This document shows, in pieces, positions 32,101 to 43,600 of a DNA stretch of 64,000 nucleotides; the stretch's first letter is position 1; each line of letters starts with the position of its first letter. The notes beneath the pieces were generated by a model. It was not told where the DNA came from, did no database searches, and saw nothing but the letters and a program-made list of their open reading frames with translations. The translations under genes were made by a program, and so were the position numbers. The DNA comes from Bugulina stolonifera (taxonomy: Eukaryota > Bryozoa > Gymnolaemata > Cheilostomatida > Bugulidae), in assembly GCA_935421135.1 (NCBI GenBank), contig OW285197.1, forward strand, positions 1,863,068-1,927,067, in the 5' to 3' direction.

Positions 32101-35010
32101 TTACACTCAAACGTATTGAAATGTAAAACAAACTCATGTATCATTACCCTTACTCATATTTTCCATAGTCGTATATCATTACTCTCGAATACATCGGTAA
32201 TAAACATCATCGCCTATCATTACTCTAACTCGTATTTTCCTTCGGTTCACCGTACTTACCTTTTAACTCGTAGGTCAAAAATTGCGCGCGCCCCCGCTCT
32301 AGCCGACGGCCCGGCCGTGAGGGCAGCGACGGGTCGTTGGGGCGGGAGGGCGGGGAGGGCGGCGTGGGGCCACGGCTGGACTCTCAAACGAGGACCGCCG
32401 CGAGGCGGAGGGCGAGGCGGAGGGGAGGAGGGGACGGGATGGGGAGGGGTGGGGGACGGGTGGAGGGGAGGACGGGTGGGGTTCGAGAAGCGGGGAGCGC
32501 GTGCGTACGCGCGTGCCCCCTCGCCCTAGCCGTGGGACGGGGGCGCGGCGGGGTTTGGGGTTTGCTCTTTAGCCTGGGTTCTGTGGAACAGCCGATGACG
32601 TTTTTGAAACCCCACCCGCGATCGAGAGGGGTAGGTTCTAGGGCTTTGCACATAGAGTGAGGTTTAGGGGAGAGGAGGGGACGACAGGACGGGTGGGGTG
32701 GTAGTCCGCCCGGGGATTGTTGGGATCTAGGGCTAAAACGTACCGAAAATGGGTGGGTGTCTGTGTAGATCTGCGCTGACAATACTACTAATGCATGTAC
32801 TACTGAGGTTAGATAGAAGGGAAAATATGACCAGCCTATAGCAGTAGCCATTAAGATCATTTTATATGAGTCCAATCGTCACTTTTCCTGCTAGCCTGCC
32901 CTGTGTACAGCATTTCAGTAACATTACAAATGCGTACCTGGATTATTGAGAGCCATGTTGATCAGCCAATCAACAGACAATATAGTAGTCAGCATAACCA
33001 GAGTTCCATTCATACTTTCACAGTGAGTCTGGACATCAGAATGCGAGTGTCTGTCATTCACATACAAGAGACATCTCTTACTAACTGGATTTCTACGCCA
33101 ACCTTCCTCTTTACATTGGTCAATTTCTGTAATATAACATTGTAATATTTTGTGGTTTTGGGTTTCACACGGGTGCGGATATTAGCACGAGTGTGGGAAG
33201 CGCTTGGTAGTGGTAATGGGCTGCCAAGATAAACTTCCACACATTGCATAAAGAGTAAACAGTTATGTAAGCTCTTATAGGTATTGTAGAGGACGTAGGC
33301 CGATGCTTGGACTCATTAAAGAGTCAAGGGTCGACGAAGGTCCAATGGTTTATAACCCTAAGAGTGAAGAAAGATTCAATGTTGAAATGGGGACGTAGGC
33401 CAGATGCATAGGCTCATTGAAGATTCAAGGATCGACTAAAGTTCGATGTTTATACTCATCAAAAGTGTGATAAGAGACTTATACGAGTATAAGGACGAGC
33501 TCGGGCGCTAAAGGTCCAGGGAACCAAGGCTGGAGCTGCCTGCCTGAAAGAGTCAGACTGTAGGTTGAGTTAGGGGATGTTGCTTTATTACAGCGCAATC
33601 AACAACTGACTTAGCATAGAAAATGTGCTGGCTTTTATACTATTTGGGTTTCCTGGGTCGGGCGGTACCATAAGGTATCGTTCCCAGAAATTGTGTAACA
33701 AGATGGCTGAAAAGTGCCCAAGGTCCGACCATAAGAAGGTCGGCCATGCACAAAAAGTGCTTACAATCATGTGAAATGAATAATGTGTTAAAATGGCTAA
33801 GATTCAAGACATCGACTATTAATTATAATTGGCAAAAAGACTTAGACTAAAAGTAGACAGTGATGTACTTGACGTAATAACGATACAATAACAGTAAACA
33901 GGCACATAGACATGATTGATTGAATATTGAAGCGCATGAACCAGACAGTTAATTGATAATAATAAACAATCTAGGCGTAATGCATAATAGCTCGGCATGT
34001 AGAATTAGTTATATGTGTGGCAGTCCAGGAGAGACTGGACAGGTATGCTGTAGCACCACAATATATTACATTGTAGTCATCGAAGACAGCGCTTTTCTAG
34101 CATATACCAACATTATTCTTAGGTTATTGAAATGCTGTTGAACATATGAACATTTGTATTAAAATCTTCTGTATCAGATGGTTACATACATGGTTACATA
34201 CGGACCTACCAGACTCCACTAAATTAAATAGTTGATGAGTCATTGCTATAATCAGTTTGTGAACCACTTCAGAGTAATTTAGTAGTTACTTTAGTCAGTA
34301 TTCTGATACTACTATTGTAACAATCACACCATACATCTAGTGTACAGGATTGTAAGATTCTCACCCTGGTCATAGATGTCTACATCATCAGCAACAGTAT
34401 TGACTGTATCAGATCTGTAGATAGACTGATATGGTGAGAGGTTACACAACCTTGATGGAGTGTCAAAGGTGAACGCCTCACAGGCAGCACCTCTCACCAG
34501 ACATCTGACAGCACATCTGTGGGAGTTTTTGGCAACAAATGACTCTGATATTAACATCAGATCTTTTCCTTTCACTCTTTTAAATAACTTTTCTTCTGGT
34601 ACCTGAGTAAAGTCAAATGGAGAAGGTTGCAAATTGCTTGTTATCGAGAATCTCCAAACTTTATAACATTGTTTGTCTACCCAGTGAGTCTAATTAATAG
34701 ATTACAGCTCATGCATTCATGCTGGTTTAACCTGCTTTGAGTTTGTCTCTCTTACCACCAAGTGGTACTGAAACCTGTGATGCTAATGTCTGTATTTAAC
34801 AGTAGATTCATTACTACCTCATACTGTCATCAGGTAAGACTCAAGTCAAAGTTTTGTTAGTAACTTCAAAATACATTATAAACATTTACTTGTATGGAGG
34901 CACCATTAGTTGAACCTACATTATCTATGTCTAAATGAAGAAGAATATGTTACCTGGGAAAGAACCAAGACGCTGACTATACTGAATATGAATAGTATGT
35001 ATAGACGCAT
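23146..35010 (-). CDS. Secreted PAN/apple plus C-type lectin protein (221 aa, four exons)
   Basis: Minus-strand exons 34954-35010, 34365-34602, 32938-33084 and 23146-23369 join in phase (0, 1, 1) to 221 residues. Exon 1 is a signal peptide (MRLYILFIFSIVSVLVLSQ). Exon 2 has a PAN/apple-like core (CAVRCLVRGAACEAFTFD then CNLSPYQ). Exons 3 and 4 split a C-type lectin-like domain: CLLYVNDRHS, HCESMNGTLVML, then VWLWNDGTPVNMS, ACMQI, YCTSF and VCER, which supply the expected cysteines. The calcium-site EPN/QPD and WND motifs are absent, so classical sugar binding is doubtful. It is probably an extracellular recognition or adhesion protein. The last intron contains element copy 2, and intron 2 contains a solo LTR. 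Exon borders are set by consensus splice sites and phase. Confidence 0.78.
24546..25037. repeat. Left terminal inverted repeat of copy 2
   Basis: GC-rich, inverse of the outer part of 32218-32789. It is shorter than its partner because the inner end is joined directly to the PolB-side segment (CACCGTAGACTTCG) by a deletion. Confidence 0.88.
25166..29754 (-). pseudogene. polB: Broken PolB gene of copy 2
   Basis: Aligned with copy 1, the exons are recognisable on the minus strand. These are a start exon at about 29733-29754 (MSTSTKE), zinc fingers and OTU-like segment at 29620-28471, polymerase domain to about 25970, a short exon at about 25751-25830, and the motif C exon at 25640-25166. Lesions: a TAG at 28471 replaces the Trp after KHFS; a 29-bp deletion near 28245 removes the first exonuclease motif and shifts frame; further frameshifts lie near 26640 and 26190; and a 3' deletion replaces the C-terminus. 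Motif C (MDMDSAY) carries Met for Thr. The GC-AG donor is conserved. The protein cannot be active. Confidence 0.88.
29700..29990 (-). promoter_or_regulatory. Two 5' exon/intron modules upstream of PolB in copy 2
   Basis: The minus-strand unit with GAGATGTCAACAAGT and an AAGGTTAGTG donor occurs at 29754 (open into PolB) and at about 29929 (stops after six codons, as in copy 1). The same open-proximal, closed-distal pattern in both copies argues that it is a family trait. Confidence 0.68.
30105..30400. repeat. Inverted repeat of 10-bp units between the genes of copy 2
   Basis: Decamers such as CCGATGTGTC and CCGATGTGCC run to a centre at about 30270 and then invert to GGGACACATC. The position and symmetry are as in copy 1, but the unit sequence differs (GATGTGTCC here, GATGCTTCC there). 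Confidence 0.9.
30525..31873 (+). pseudogene. OB-like protein gene of copy 2, one premature stop
   Basis: Exons 30525-31042 and 31144-31873 align with the copy 1 gene along their whole length, with the same intron position and phase. A TAG at 30984-30986 (Lys codon in copy 1, after PCKG) ends the frame inside the N-terminal half. The second exon with both OB-like repeats remains open, so the loss may be recent. The N-terminal part has the same acidic and Lys-rich blocks. Confidence 0.82.
31880..32215. repeat. AT-rich subterminal repeats of copy 2
   Basis: Repeated TGATTTTATATTATTAC followed by TCAAACGTATTG at about 31960, 32088 and nearby, the inverse of the array at 12560-12835 in copy 1. 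Confidence 0.75.
32218..32789. repeat. Right terminal inverted repeat of copy 2
   Basis: From CATTACTCTAACTCG to CAATACTACT. G-rich on the plus strand. Relative to copy 1 it carries an extra stretch of about 50 bp near 32260-32305. Confidence 0.88.
33285..34060 (-). repeat. Solo LTR inside an intron of the PAN-lectin gene
   Basis: TGTAGAGGACG...TAGCACCACA gives TG...CA ends. The flanks GTAT and ATAT agree at 3 of 4 positions. The minus strand carries a CTGTAATAAAGC poly(A) signal near 33590 and an internal tandem of about 105 bp starting GGACGTAGGCC at about 33290 and 33393. GGTCGGCC/GGTCCGACC blocks link it loosely to the other LTRs. Confidence 0.6.
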
Positions 35011-35814
35011 TTTCTCTCTGAAACAATCTACGAGTGACAAGAGTTAGTTCTTGAGATATTAGAAGAACAGTTTAGTTGAATGACGGGCACCACTAGCGAG
35101 TGCAATGCAGGTGTTAATACTACCAAGTCAGATTTATCGATGGTATAATCCAATCGTACACACAATAACATACAGCTCCTTGTACAAGCATGCAGTATAA
35201 CAATATTGATTCCCTAAAATACTAATGTACAAGATACCTACGAGTGAAGCAGATGACATATCCACTAACTTTAATTATGTATATGCATTAATCTCATGAG
35301 ATGAACACATATACATATAGTTAGTGAATTTTTAAGTAGAATTCCTCACTGTCAAGTCAGGGTATAGTATCATTAGGATAGACTTTGACCGTATGGCTGT
35401 CTAGACTTACCAATAGTATAAATAGAAGGGAGTCTCCGCAGTCCCCGTGCTCGAAGCCTCAGTCTCACATGATAATCCTATTGCTTAGCACTTATCTCAG
35501 GACCCAATAGGTCACGCTATGTAGCATGGTTCTCTAGACTTTGCCCTTTGCTTGGAAGAGCCTTCCCATTGATCTCTAGACTCTAATTTCACACTCGCAT
35601 TTATTGTGTCTTGCAACTAGAATAACCTGCACAAGCTATTTGCCAATTGCCTATTGCCGATTTTACCAATATACAAATGGAGGCAACACCGAATTATGCA
35701 TTACGCACATAATATTTGGCATACCTCCATTGCCCAATACAATACTGCAATGTTTCAAACAGCCCAATAAATCGTTTATTTTAGTAATAGCCTACATCAT
35801 ACTCACTGTATAAT

Positions 35815-35961
35815 GTTGTAATAGTCAGGACATTTGCTTACATGGCCTCAGCTTACCTGATGGACATTATAGCGCAAAGTACATGTCACGGCTCTACTTG
35901 TCTATGTCCTAAATGCTCTGTACTTACCTACATTTGACTCATATCCATATTGCTATGCATG
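35815..35961 (+). repeat. LTR fragment cut by the third PolB-family element
   Basis: TTGTAATAGTCAGGACATTTG followed by CTGATGGACATTATAGC matches the start of the LTR at 7623. It ends at the terminus-like sequence at 35962. Confidence 0.55.
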
Positions 35962-37130
35962 AGTAGTAAATAGTCAGTGCTGATCGGCACAGACACTCCC
36001 ACCCGGCCTAAATTTAGCCCTAGATCCCAAACCCAACTCGGGGGCCTACCCCCACCCATCTTATCAATCACAACCTCCTCCGCAAACCCAGTCTATGTGC
36101 AAAGCCTAAAAACCTAACCCCCCCCCCCCCCATTACGGGTGGGGTCACCAAAACCAAGTCGGGCTTTTTCTCGAACCCCCTGCTAAAAACCAATCCCTGC
36201 GCCCTCCCGCGACCCACCTGGCTCGAGCGGTGAACGGACACTACACGCCCCCCACCCGCCTTGCGCAGTTGCCCGTCCCTTCCTCCTCTCTCTGCCGAGC
36301 CTCCGCGCGCCGCGTCTTCCACCCAGCAAACCTGGCAGTCCGCGGCCGGCGCCAAATAGCTCGCTGGTCCCCGCCCCGGTCGCGCGTGGTTCCCTGTCAA
36401 AGGCCGAGGGCTGTTGGCGAATTTGAATATAAAAATCGGAAATGTCAATTCAGGCAGAATTTATGGCGCTGACTATACTACGAGGGTAATCTTACCGACT
36501 TTTCTACCCATGGAGTGGAAGAGCAAACTGGTTGGGATGACATCGCACCCACGCGCCCCTCGAGCGCCCCCAGACTCCGATCGAGATACTCACATTTCAC
36601 CCTCTCTTAGCCCCGGATCCCTCCCCTAAAGAAGTTCATACATGCACATACATGTGCATATACATGTACACGTAAATGTACATGTATTATGTACATACAT
36701 GTGTATGCACATGCATGTATGTATGCTGTATTTGCTACTCACTCTCTCTTCCACTTGTTCACATCTCTTCTGATTAGGGTCTGGTTGGCGGGTAAGTTTC
36801 TCTGATTAGTCTCATTCCATTGACTAGAGCCTGATCGCACATACCACTACAGTGTAAGCTCTCACCTTAAATACTAATATTCAGTAGGCGGAGTCAGCAC
36901 AATCTCCACCCATTCTAATGCATTTCAATGCGCTTCGATGCATTCCGGTGTATTCCGAGGCCTCGGAATAGCATCGGAACGCTTCAGTATACCATGGGAA
37001 CGCTTTGGAATAGCATCGGAACGCATCGGATCCTTCATTTCGATGCGTTTCGATGCGTTTCGATGCGTTTCGATGCGTTCTGATGATATTCCGATGGCTT
37101 CATTGAGATCCAAGCATCAACTGGCAGTGT
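35962..37130 (-). mobile_element. Third, internally deleted copy of the PolB element family
   Basis: 35962-36460 is a diverged TIR (AGTAGTAAATAGTCAGTGC start, TAGCCCTAGATCCC, TCTATGTGCAAAGCC). 36465-36640 matches the inverse of the copy 1 inner segment 20520-20700, including the internal terminus. A microsatellite (36640-36720) replaces the genes. 36740-36915 matches the PolB 5' module region, and 36917-37100 the 10-bp array. The second gene and the far TIR are missing. No target duplication could be checked. Confidence 0.75.
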
Positions 37131-37350
37131 ATTGAAAAAGCACACGCTTTATATACATTTCTAGTAAAAGGACGATGTAGCATCTTCTGGAAATTACACA
37201 ACAAGATTTCCGCCAAACAGACGAGGTCCAACTTCATTAAGGTCGGCTTTTTACAAAAGATCTTTAAAATGACATGAGTCATATAGAAAATTAATTGTAA
37301 CCAAGTCTGAGACCTCAGCTCCATTACATACACTGTAGGTATAAAAACGT
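37131..37350 (-). repeat. LTR fragment, minus orientation
   Basis: Reads on the minus strand as TTTTGTAAAAAGCCGACC and AGAAGATGCTACATC, matching the segment at 5600-5760. Confidence 0.5.
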
Positions 37351-37353
37351 AAG

Positions 37354-38248
37354 TTGTACAAGTCATAGTAAGTTACAATCAGTAGTCTAGAGCTGTATAA
37401 TAAGAATAGTAAGTCATAGTAAGTTACAATCAGTAGTCTAGGAGCTGTATCTGTATAATAAGAATAGTAAGCCATAGTAAGTTACAATCAGTAGTCTAGG
37501 AGCTGTATAATAAGAATAGTAAGTCATAGTAAGTTACAATCAGTAGTCTAGGAGCTGTATAATAAGAATAGTAAGTCATAGTAAGTTACAATCAGTAGTC
37601 TAGGAGCTGTATAATAAGAATAGTAAGTCATAGTAAGTTACAATCAGTAGTCTAGGAGCTGTATAATAAGAATAGTAAGTCATAGTAAGTTACAATCAGT
37701 AGTCTAGGAGCTGTATAATAAGAATAGTAAGTCATAGTAAGTTACAATAAGTAGTCTAGGAGTTGTATAATAAGAATAGTAAGTCATAGTAAGTTACAAT
37801 CAGTAGTCTAGGAGCTGTATAATAAGAATAGTAAGTCATAGTAAGTTACAATCAGTAGTCTAGGAGCTGTATAATAAGAATAGTAAGTCATAGTAAGTTA
37901 CAATCAGTAGTCTAGGAGCTGTATAATAAGAATAGTAAGTCATAGTAAGTTACAATCAGTAGTCTAGGAGCTGTATAATAAGAATAGTAAGTCATAGTAA
38001 GTTACAATAAGTAGTCTAGGAGTTGTATAATAAGAATAGTAAGTCATAGTAAGTTACAATCAGTAGTCTAGGAGCTGTATAATAAGAATAGTAAGTTATA
38101 GTAAGTTACAATCAGTAGTCTAGGAGTTGTATAATAAGAATAGTAAGTCATAGTAAGTTACAATAAGTAGTCTAGGAGTTGTATAATAAGAATAGTAAGT
38201 CATAGTAAGTTACAATCAGTAGTCTAGGAGCTGTATAATAAGAGTAGT
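37354..38248 (+). repeat. 52-bp satellite, about 17 copies
   Basis: The unit GTAAGTCATAGTAAGTTACA then ATCAGTAGTCTAGGAGCTG then TATAATAAGAATA repeats with few changes. A sub-variant with AATAAGTAGT and GAGTTG recurs at intervals, suggesting higher-order duplication. Confidence 0.95.
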
Positions 38249-38279
38249 TATGAACAAGTATGAGTAAATGAAGAGCTGC

Positions 38280-39146
38280 ATTCCAAAATGAGACATGTCC
38301 ATTTTTCCAATTTCAGATTTTTGAGAAAGAATTTTCACAGCAAAGCTTTGTACAACAGACCACAAAACTTTTCGCATTTCAACATGTTGGACTTAGGCCC
38401 AATCATTGGGATGTTTTATGAAAATCATGTGAGCAATGTGGCCGCGCTACAGTCTTTTGAATTTCACATCCCGTTCCAAAGTGAGACATATCCTCGGATA
38501 TGTATCACTTTGACACTGATTCATATATACAACTGAATCAAATAGTTGAATGTTATCGTCGTCATATAACAGCTTGTACTGAATTAGTCAATAATTCAAA
38601 GTAAACAATGAAGCCCTGATCACAATCTCTGACAGCATTCTAAACCATGCATGTCTCCCCAAAAATTAAGAAATGAATCAAATTAGCTATATTATGTTAT
38701 TCTGACATTGTCACTTCTCCACTATGAAGAGCTTTCTTCTAATAGTTTGTTGGTGAGCCTCTTTGTTTGGTCTTTTTTTGCTGCTACTATTAGGAGAGGT
38801 TTGTTGAACATTTTCATCCAAGGAATCAAAACCAGCAGGGTTGTACATTGAAGCCATTATTGAGTTCTGCATGAAATACTAGGTTGATACTGATTGGCTG
38901 ATTGGCTGATTAGCTGAAGAGCACACATTCTCATTGGACAAAAGGATTTTTCTCATTTTGGAATTCAACAATCATGGATATATCTCATTTTGGAACAGTA
39001 TACTGATGCACATACAATATTATTACTATGGATATGCAGCATTTTGAAAAAAATATTTTGATCCATATGAAACTCTGTACTGTGAAGAACACCGTGGGAT
39101 GTCAAGCTCAATTTTTTTTAAAATGGTCTATGTTTCATTTTGGAAT
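38280..39146. mobile_element. Non-autonomous element with ATTCCAAAATGA inverted ends
   Basis: The left end ATTCCAAAATGAGACAT pairs with the right end ATGTTTCATTTTGGAAT. Internal copies of the same motif lie in both directions (38470-38495 and 38970-38995). No transposase frame. The superfamily is not determined. Confidence 0.55.
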
Positions 39147-39329
39147 TCAACTGTTCATATGCATACATGACAAGGTAAGTACAGGAGTAAGTGGACGGGT
39201 ATGAGTTGAGACAACATTACTGCCAGGCACTTGGTGTGCATTGAATATCAGTCAGGAAGGCTGAGGTTATATATTAAAATGTCCTGTGCCACTACAATAT
39301 TTTGAAGTTGCATCTTTAAAATTGGTTAG

Positions 39330-39620
39330 AATGCTGAACCTTTATGCTGACGGTTTCAGGTTCGAATCTAGGTCACAGTGGTGTTAGGGAGAGCATCCAG
39401 CCACAATTGCTCCTGTGCCTCATATAAATTCTTTGAGGTCATGCAAGCCAACATGGATTTAAGGCAACTCCTCTACCCCTGCCAAAAAAGGCCATATCAT
39501 CTGGGCTTTTGCTCACAGGGAGTTGGCCAGCACTGGCACCTGATAGTGCGAGCTGCAAGGGGCTGATCACGCCGAGGAGTATTAGCTGGCGAGTGTTTGT
39601 TAGTAATCTTATTGTTTCTT
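39330..39620 (+). repeat. SINE-like tRNA-derived repeat
   Basis: A B-box-like GGTTCGAATCTAGG (39359) is followed by GTTAGGGAGAGCATCCAGCC, closely like GCTAGGAAGGGCATCCAACC at 53831. The shared order of B box then conserved body suggests one SINE family. The 5' A box is degenerate here. Confidence 0.5.
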
Positions 39621-40658
39621 GACACAGAGAATGTTCCGAACATTTATTCAATTTTAATTTTAATTTTCAGTCTGCCAGCTCATCCAGGTCACTGCATGTA
39701 TCTTGATAGAACTGGCCTAAGGCTATATTGATAGAACTGGCCTAAGGCTAATTTAATAGAGCTCTTTTTAGTGCTAACATGCATGCTCCTTTCGTTACAC
39801 TCATAGTATAATATCCTGTAAGTCCCTGTCGATCTGTTCTTGAAAAACTTGAAAAATATTACTCGTCATAATTGCGTTTGCATACAAAACTAATACGGTT
39901 AGTTTATTAGATGATCACAGAAAAGAGAGTTCTAATGCAACAGCTGACATGTTAGTATCACATACAATAACATACGGTAGCTACTAAAAACAATTACGTG
40001 TAAATTGTAATGCAGTCATCATAAAATCATGTACTGTGTATAATGTCTTCACCAATAGCTTATAGAGTATGCAAGAAATCTAACATATTATTATCTGATG
40101 AACTGGGAATGTAAATTTCTAAAATAAATTAAATAAGTTTCAGACTATTTCTACAAGAAAGAGATTAGCAACTATTTAACTAAGTGAACTAATCTACTGG
40201 AATGTGCATCTATACTGGAAACACTGCATGTAAGAGCTGAGCCAGACGGCAGCAGGTTTTGGCAAAAATACCCGAGTGAGGATGACTGAAATCATTTTGT
40301 GGTATGATTGTTTGCAGTCAGCATGCTATGCTTTTGCGATTTCATCAATAACATTCAAACTCTTCTCCACAATACTGACTTAATTTTACTGACTTTTGGA
40401 AAAAAACTGCAACCGTTGGGCCCCAGTATTATGGAATAAAACTTAAATAAAATATTAAACTTTATCAAATTAGAGAGAATTTAGTAGAAGGGTATCAGGA
40501 TAGTGGTAGTAGCTGACAATGTACATAAAACAGGTGTTAAACTAGCATTGGCAAGATGCCATGGTGTGTAACTAAAGACATTGCTACTGATGAAAGTGTT
40601 CCACATTTCTATGTCTTCTGTTAGTGAAATTTCACATTTCGTTGTGTCGACATGGTGA
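39621..40658. other. No gene recognised
   Basis: AT-rich. It probably contains the 3' UTR of the CAP gene on the minus strand. Confidence 0.5.
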
Positions 40659-43600
40659 CTAGGTTCGGGATACGTTGGCAGCAAAATGGTTGATGTAGTT
40701 ACCAGCAGGTCTATAGTTGGCTACTACAAACACTCTACCATTACTGTCTCCTGCCTTACCAATACCCAACTCTTCACTTCCTTTCCACACGACTTGAGTA
40801 AAGTGACCTGAAGAGTTTAAATAATATTCTCATTATTGATATGAAAATTACTTACTGCATTGCATTTCAATTTCTAAAGCATTCTATACTTAAGTATGTA
40901 TTAATTTTGGCATTGAGCCACACTACAACCGCGGCTGGTGATGTGGTGAATACACCATACATCAGCCTACTAGTCAACCCTTTGGTTCCCACAGATATAC
41001 AGATGCATTACTCACCTGCAGAGCCAGCATTACTGGCCCCAGAATAATCGTAGGTAGGTTCCTCACTATACCACTGTTGGGTCACTTCTTCACCTGCGGA
41101 ACAGATACCAGATACGTACACGCTATGACTGTATACCATCTAATAACTGAGTATTGAATGGATCTTCATTGCAATCTATGGGGATGGTAATCAGATTTAA
41201 CAGCTAAGAGAACGTGACATGCCACACACGAGATGTCTGCACATGTTCTCAGGCTAAACTGTGAATACCGTAGTCAACATACCGGTATAATCTGCTCCTG
41301 CAGATCCCCACTTAGAGGCTACATTTTCACCCAATGGCTCGCCTTTGTATTTGTTAGTGCTGTGCTGCAGTGTAGATATACTCGCCAAATGCTCCGCCCA
41401 CTTCTGAGCTGTTTTGCAGAGGTCAGAGTTCAACTTTAGCTTTCCAGCTTTGTGTTTAGCCCTGAAAGAATTGTTACTGCAGTGTATTAAACACCCATAT
41501 TCTTTTTAAATATTATAAAAAGTGTATATGTACATGTAGTTTGAATTTAAAAACTGAAATGGATTATTTATTATTTAAATCTAGCGGCCATCTTGGAAAT
41601 ATGACGTAATGGAAGGCAGCACTCACCTCAGTTTGTTGTGGGTCTCCAGAGCGTCTTTCTCAAACTGACTTGAGGACTGCTTTGGTTTGTAAGGAATGGC
41701 TTTACCTGAACCCTGGAAAACCCAAAACAAATATTGCACATGTACATCAGCAGAACAGCGATAGCCTACATTCTTAACTCCAGTACAGTAAAGTATTCAT
41801 GAACAGGTGTTTATTGCATATATATACATTATACAAGCTGTATATAATTATATATTTGTCACATTTACATTGCACATCGTATATGTACAATATGTACATG
41901 TACATGTACATATTGTACATATGTACATATGTACAATATGTACATATACATGTACATATTGTACATATCATTATTATACTTAAAAATCATGCATAACTTT
42001 TTATTCATGATAAAAAAGCGCACCAAACCAGTCATGTAATGCAACGTCGTTGTGCCCCCTATCTGCATGTGATCAAGTGTGAGTAAACACAACTAGATAG
42101 ATACACGGAGGTTATATTATGGCTGTACCATACAACATAGTAACTAGGGGGCGACACAGGGTAAGTACGTGTACAAGTAAGTCTGCGTCACACTCCCAAG
42201 TGTACAGTCAGAGAAACTCGTTGGCTAAACTAAGTACCTTCTCATTGTTGTTAAAAGATGGGTTCTCAATCTTCTCCACTCTCTCCTCTGTTATCACCTC
42301 AACTGTGCCATCAGGCTTTGTTATTGTCTTTGTGGTCGTAACCTGAAGATGGTACCAAATTAGTTAATGAGGCTACTATATAGCAATTCAAAAAATTAAA
42401 AATATTATATTGCATAAAAAAAATGGTATAATAATATTAGAACACATGTACATGTATAAGCTACATGTAAAAATTGGTCTACATTTTGTTAGAGCCAGCA
42501 GTAGACCAAATGCTCTGACTTTTATTTCATCAGGTGATAAATAATGGTATGCTGATATAGTAGTTGTCCTCTCTTTCCATACTACAACTCTAGTGTGAAA
42601 ATTAATTTTAAAACACTATGGTGTGTTTATAGTCTTGAGGTTTAATGTTTCAGTTGGCGACATGAAGGGAGGGTTACTTACTGTTCTCGTACCATAGCTC
42701 TTAGGTGATGGTGCCTTGCAGTCTCTGTGACCTATACATAAAAACATAAGGAGATTATTACATCTACCATGTACATGTACATGTATAATAGAAATTGATA
42801 CTTTACTAGTACTTCACTTTCTTTAGATAATCAAGTCACATGACTTGACTGTCAGTGACTTCAAGTCACAGTGACTTACTTGAGCCGTGCTCATCATCAC
42901 TTGAAGAAGAGGAGTCGTCGCCTTTCTTTCCAGATTTCCCAGAAAATAGAGACTTGACTTTAGCTCCAGCTGATTGGCTACTCGACACAGGGAACACGTT
43001 GTCCTTGTACATTCCTATGTAGTTACCTGCGGGTGTGTAGTTAGCTACTACAATACATTTACCTCCGTTGGTCGCCATGCCAACGCCCATTTCCTTGCTA
43101 TCCTTCCACACTACCTGGCTGAAGTGACCTGAATGGGATAGTTCAAGGTGAGATACCGACTTACAATGTACATGTGACTAGATTCAGACGTACATGTGAC
43201 TAGATACAGGCGTAAGTACAACTAGATACAGACGCACGTGTGACTAGATGCAGACGCACGTGTGACTAGATGCAGACGTGCATGTGACTTGATACAGACG
43301 TGCATGTGACTAGATACAGACTTGCGCTTATCTTCCGCATACAGTATATACATGTAAGTGACAACCACAAGCAGTGATGAATATGTACCTATGCAGTGGA
43401 TTACTTACCAGTGATGAATATGTACCTATGCAGTGAATTACTTACCAGTCTTAAGTCCAGAGGTGTGTCCCTTGAAGTCATAGTCCTTAATCTCGCTGTA
43501 CCACTGGTCAACGACCTCAGTACCTGGACAACAGTATTCACAGTTAGACATGCTACTAGGTATCAGTATGGCTCACTGAGATATGCTCCTTATTGGATTA

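Larger units (their letters stand above)
24546..32789 (-). mobile_element. Integrase-less Polinton-like element, copy 2 (8244 bp), inverted and decaying
   Basis: Same family and gene order as copy 1, in reverse orientation. The ends are AGTAGTATTGTCAGCGC and its inverse. Flanking duplication is AATGCA (24540-24545 and 32790-32795), different from copy 1, so the two inserted independently. Genes match copy 1 closely, but both are broken. It sits in an intron of the PAN-lectin gene in the same transcriptional sense for PolB. Confidence 0.88.

Noticed and set aside
34971..34984. Element terminus CGCTGACTATACT inside the signal-peptide exon of the lectin gene
   Set aside because: A 13-base match in coding sequence without inverted partner or duplication; probably chance.
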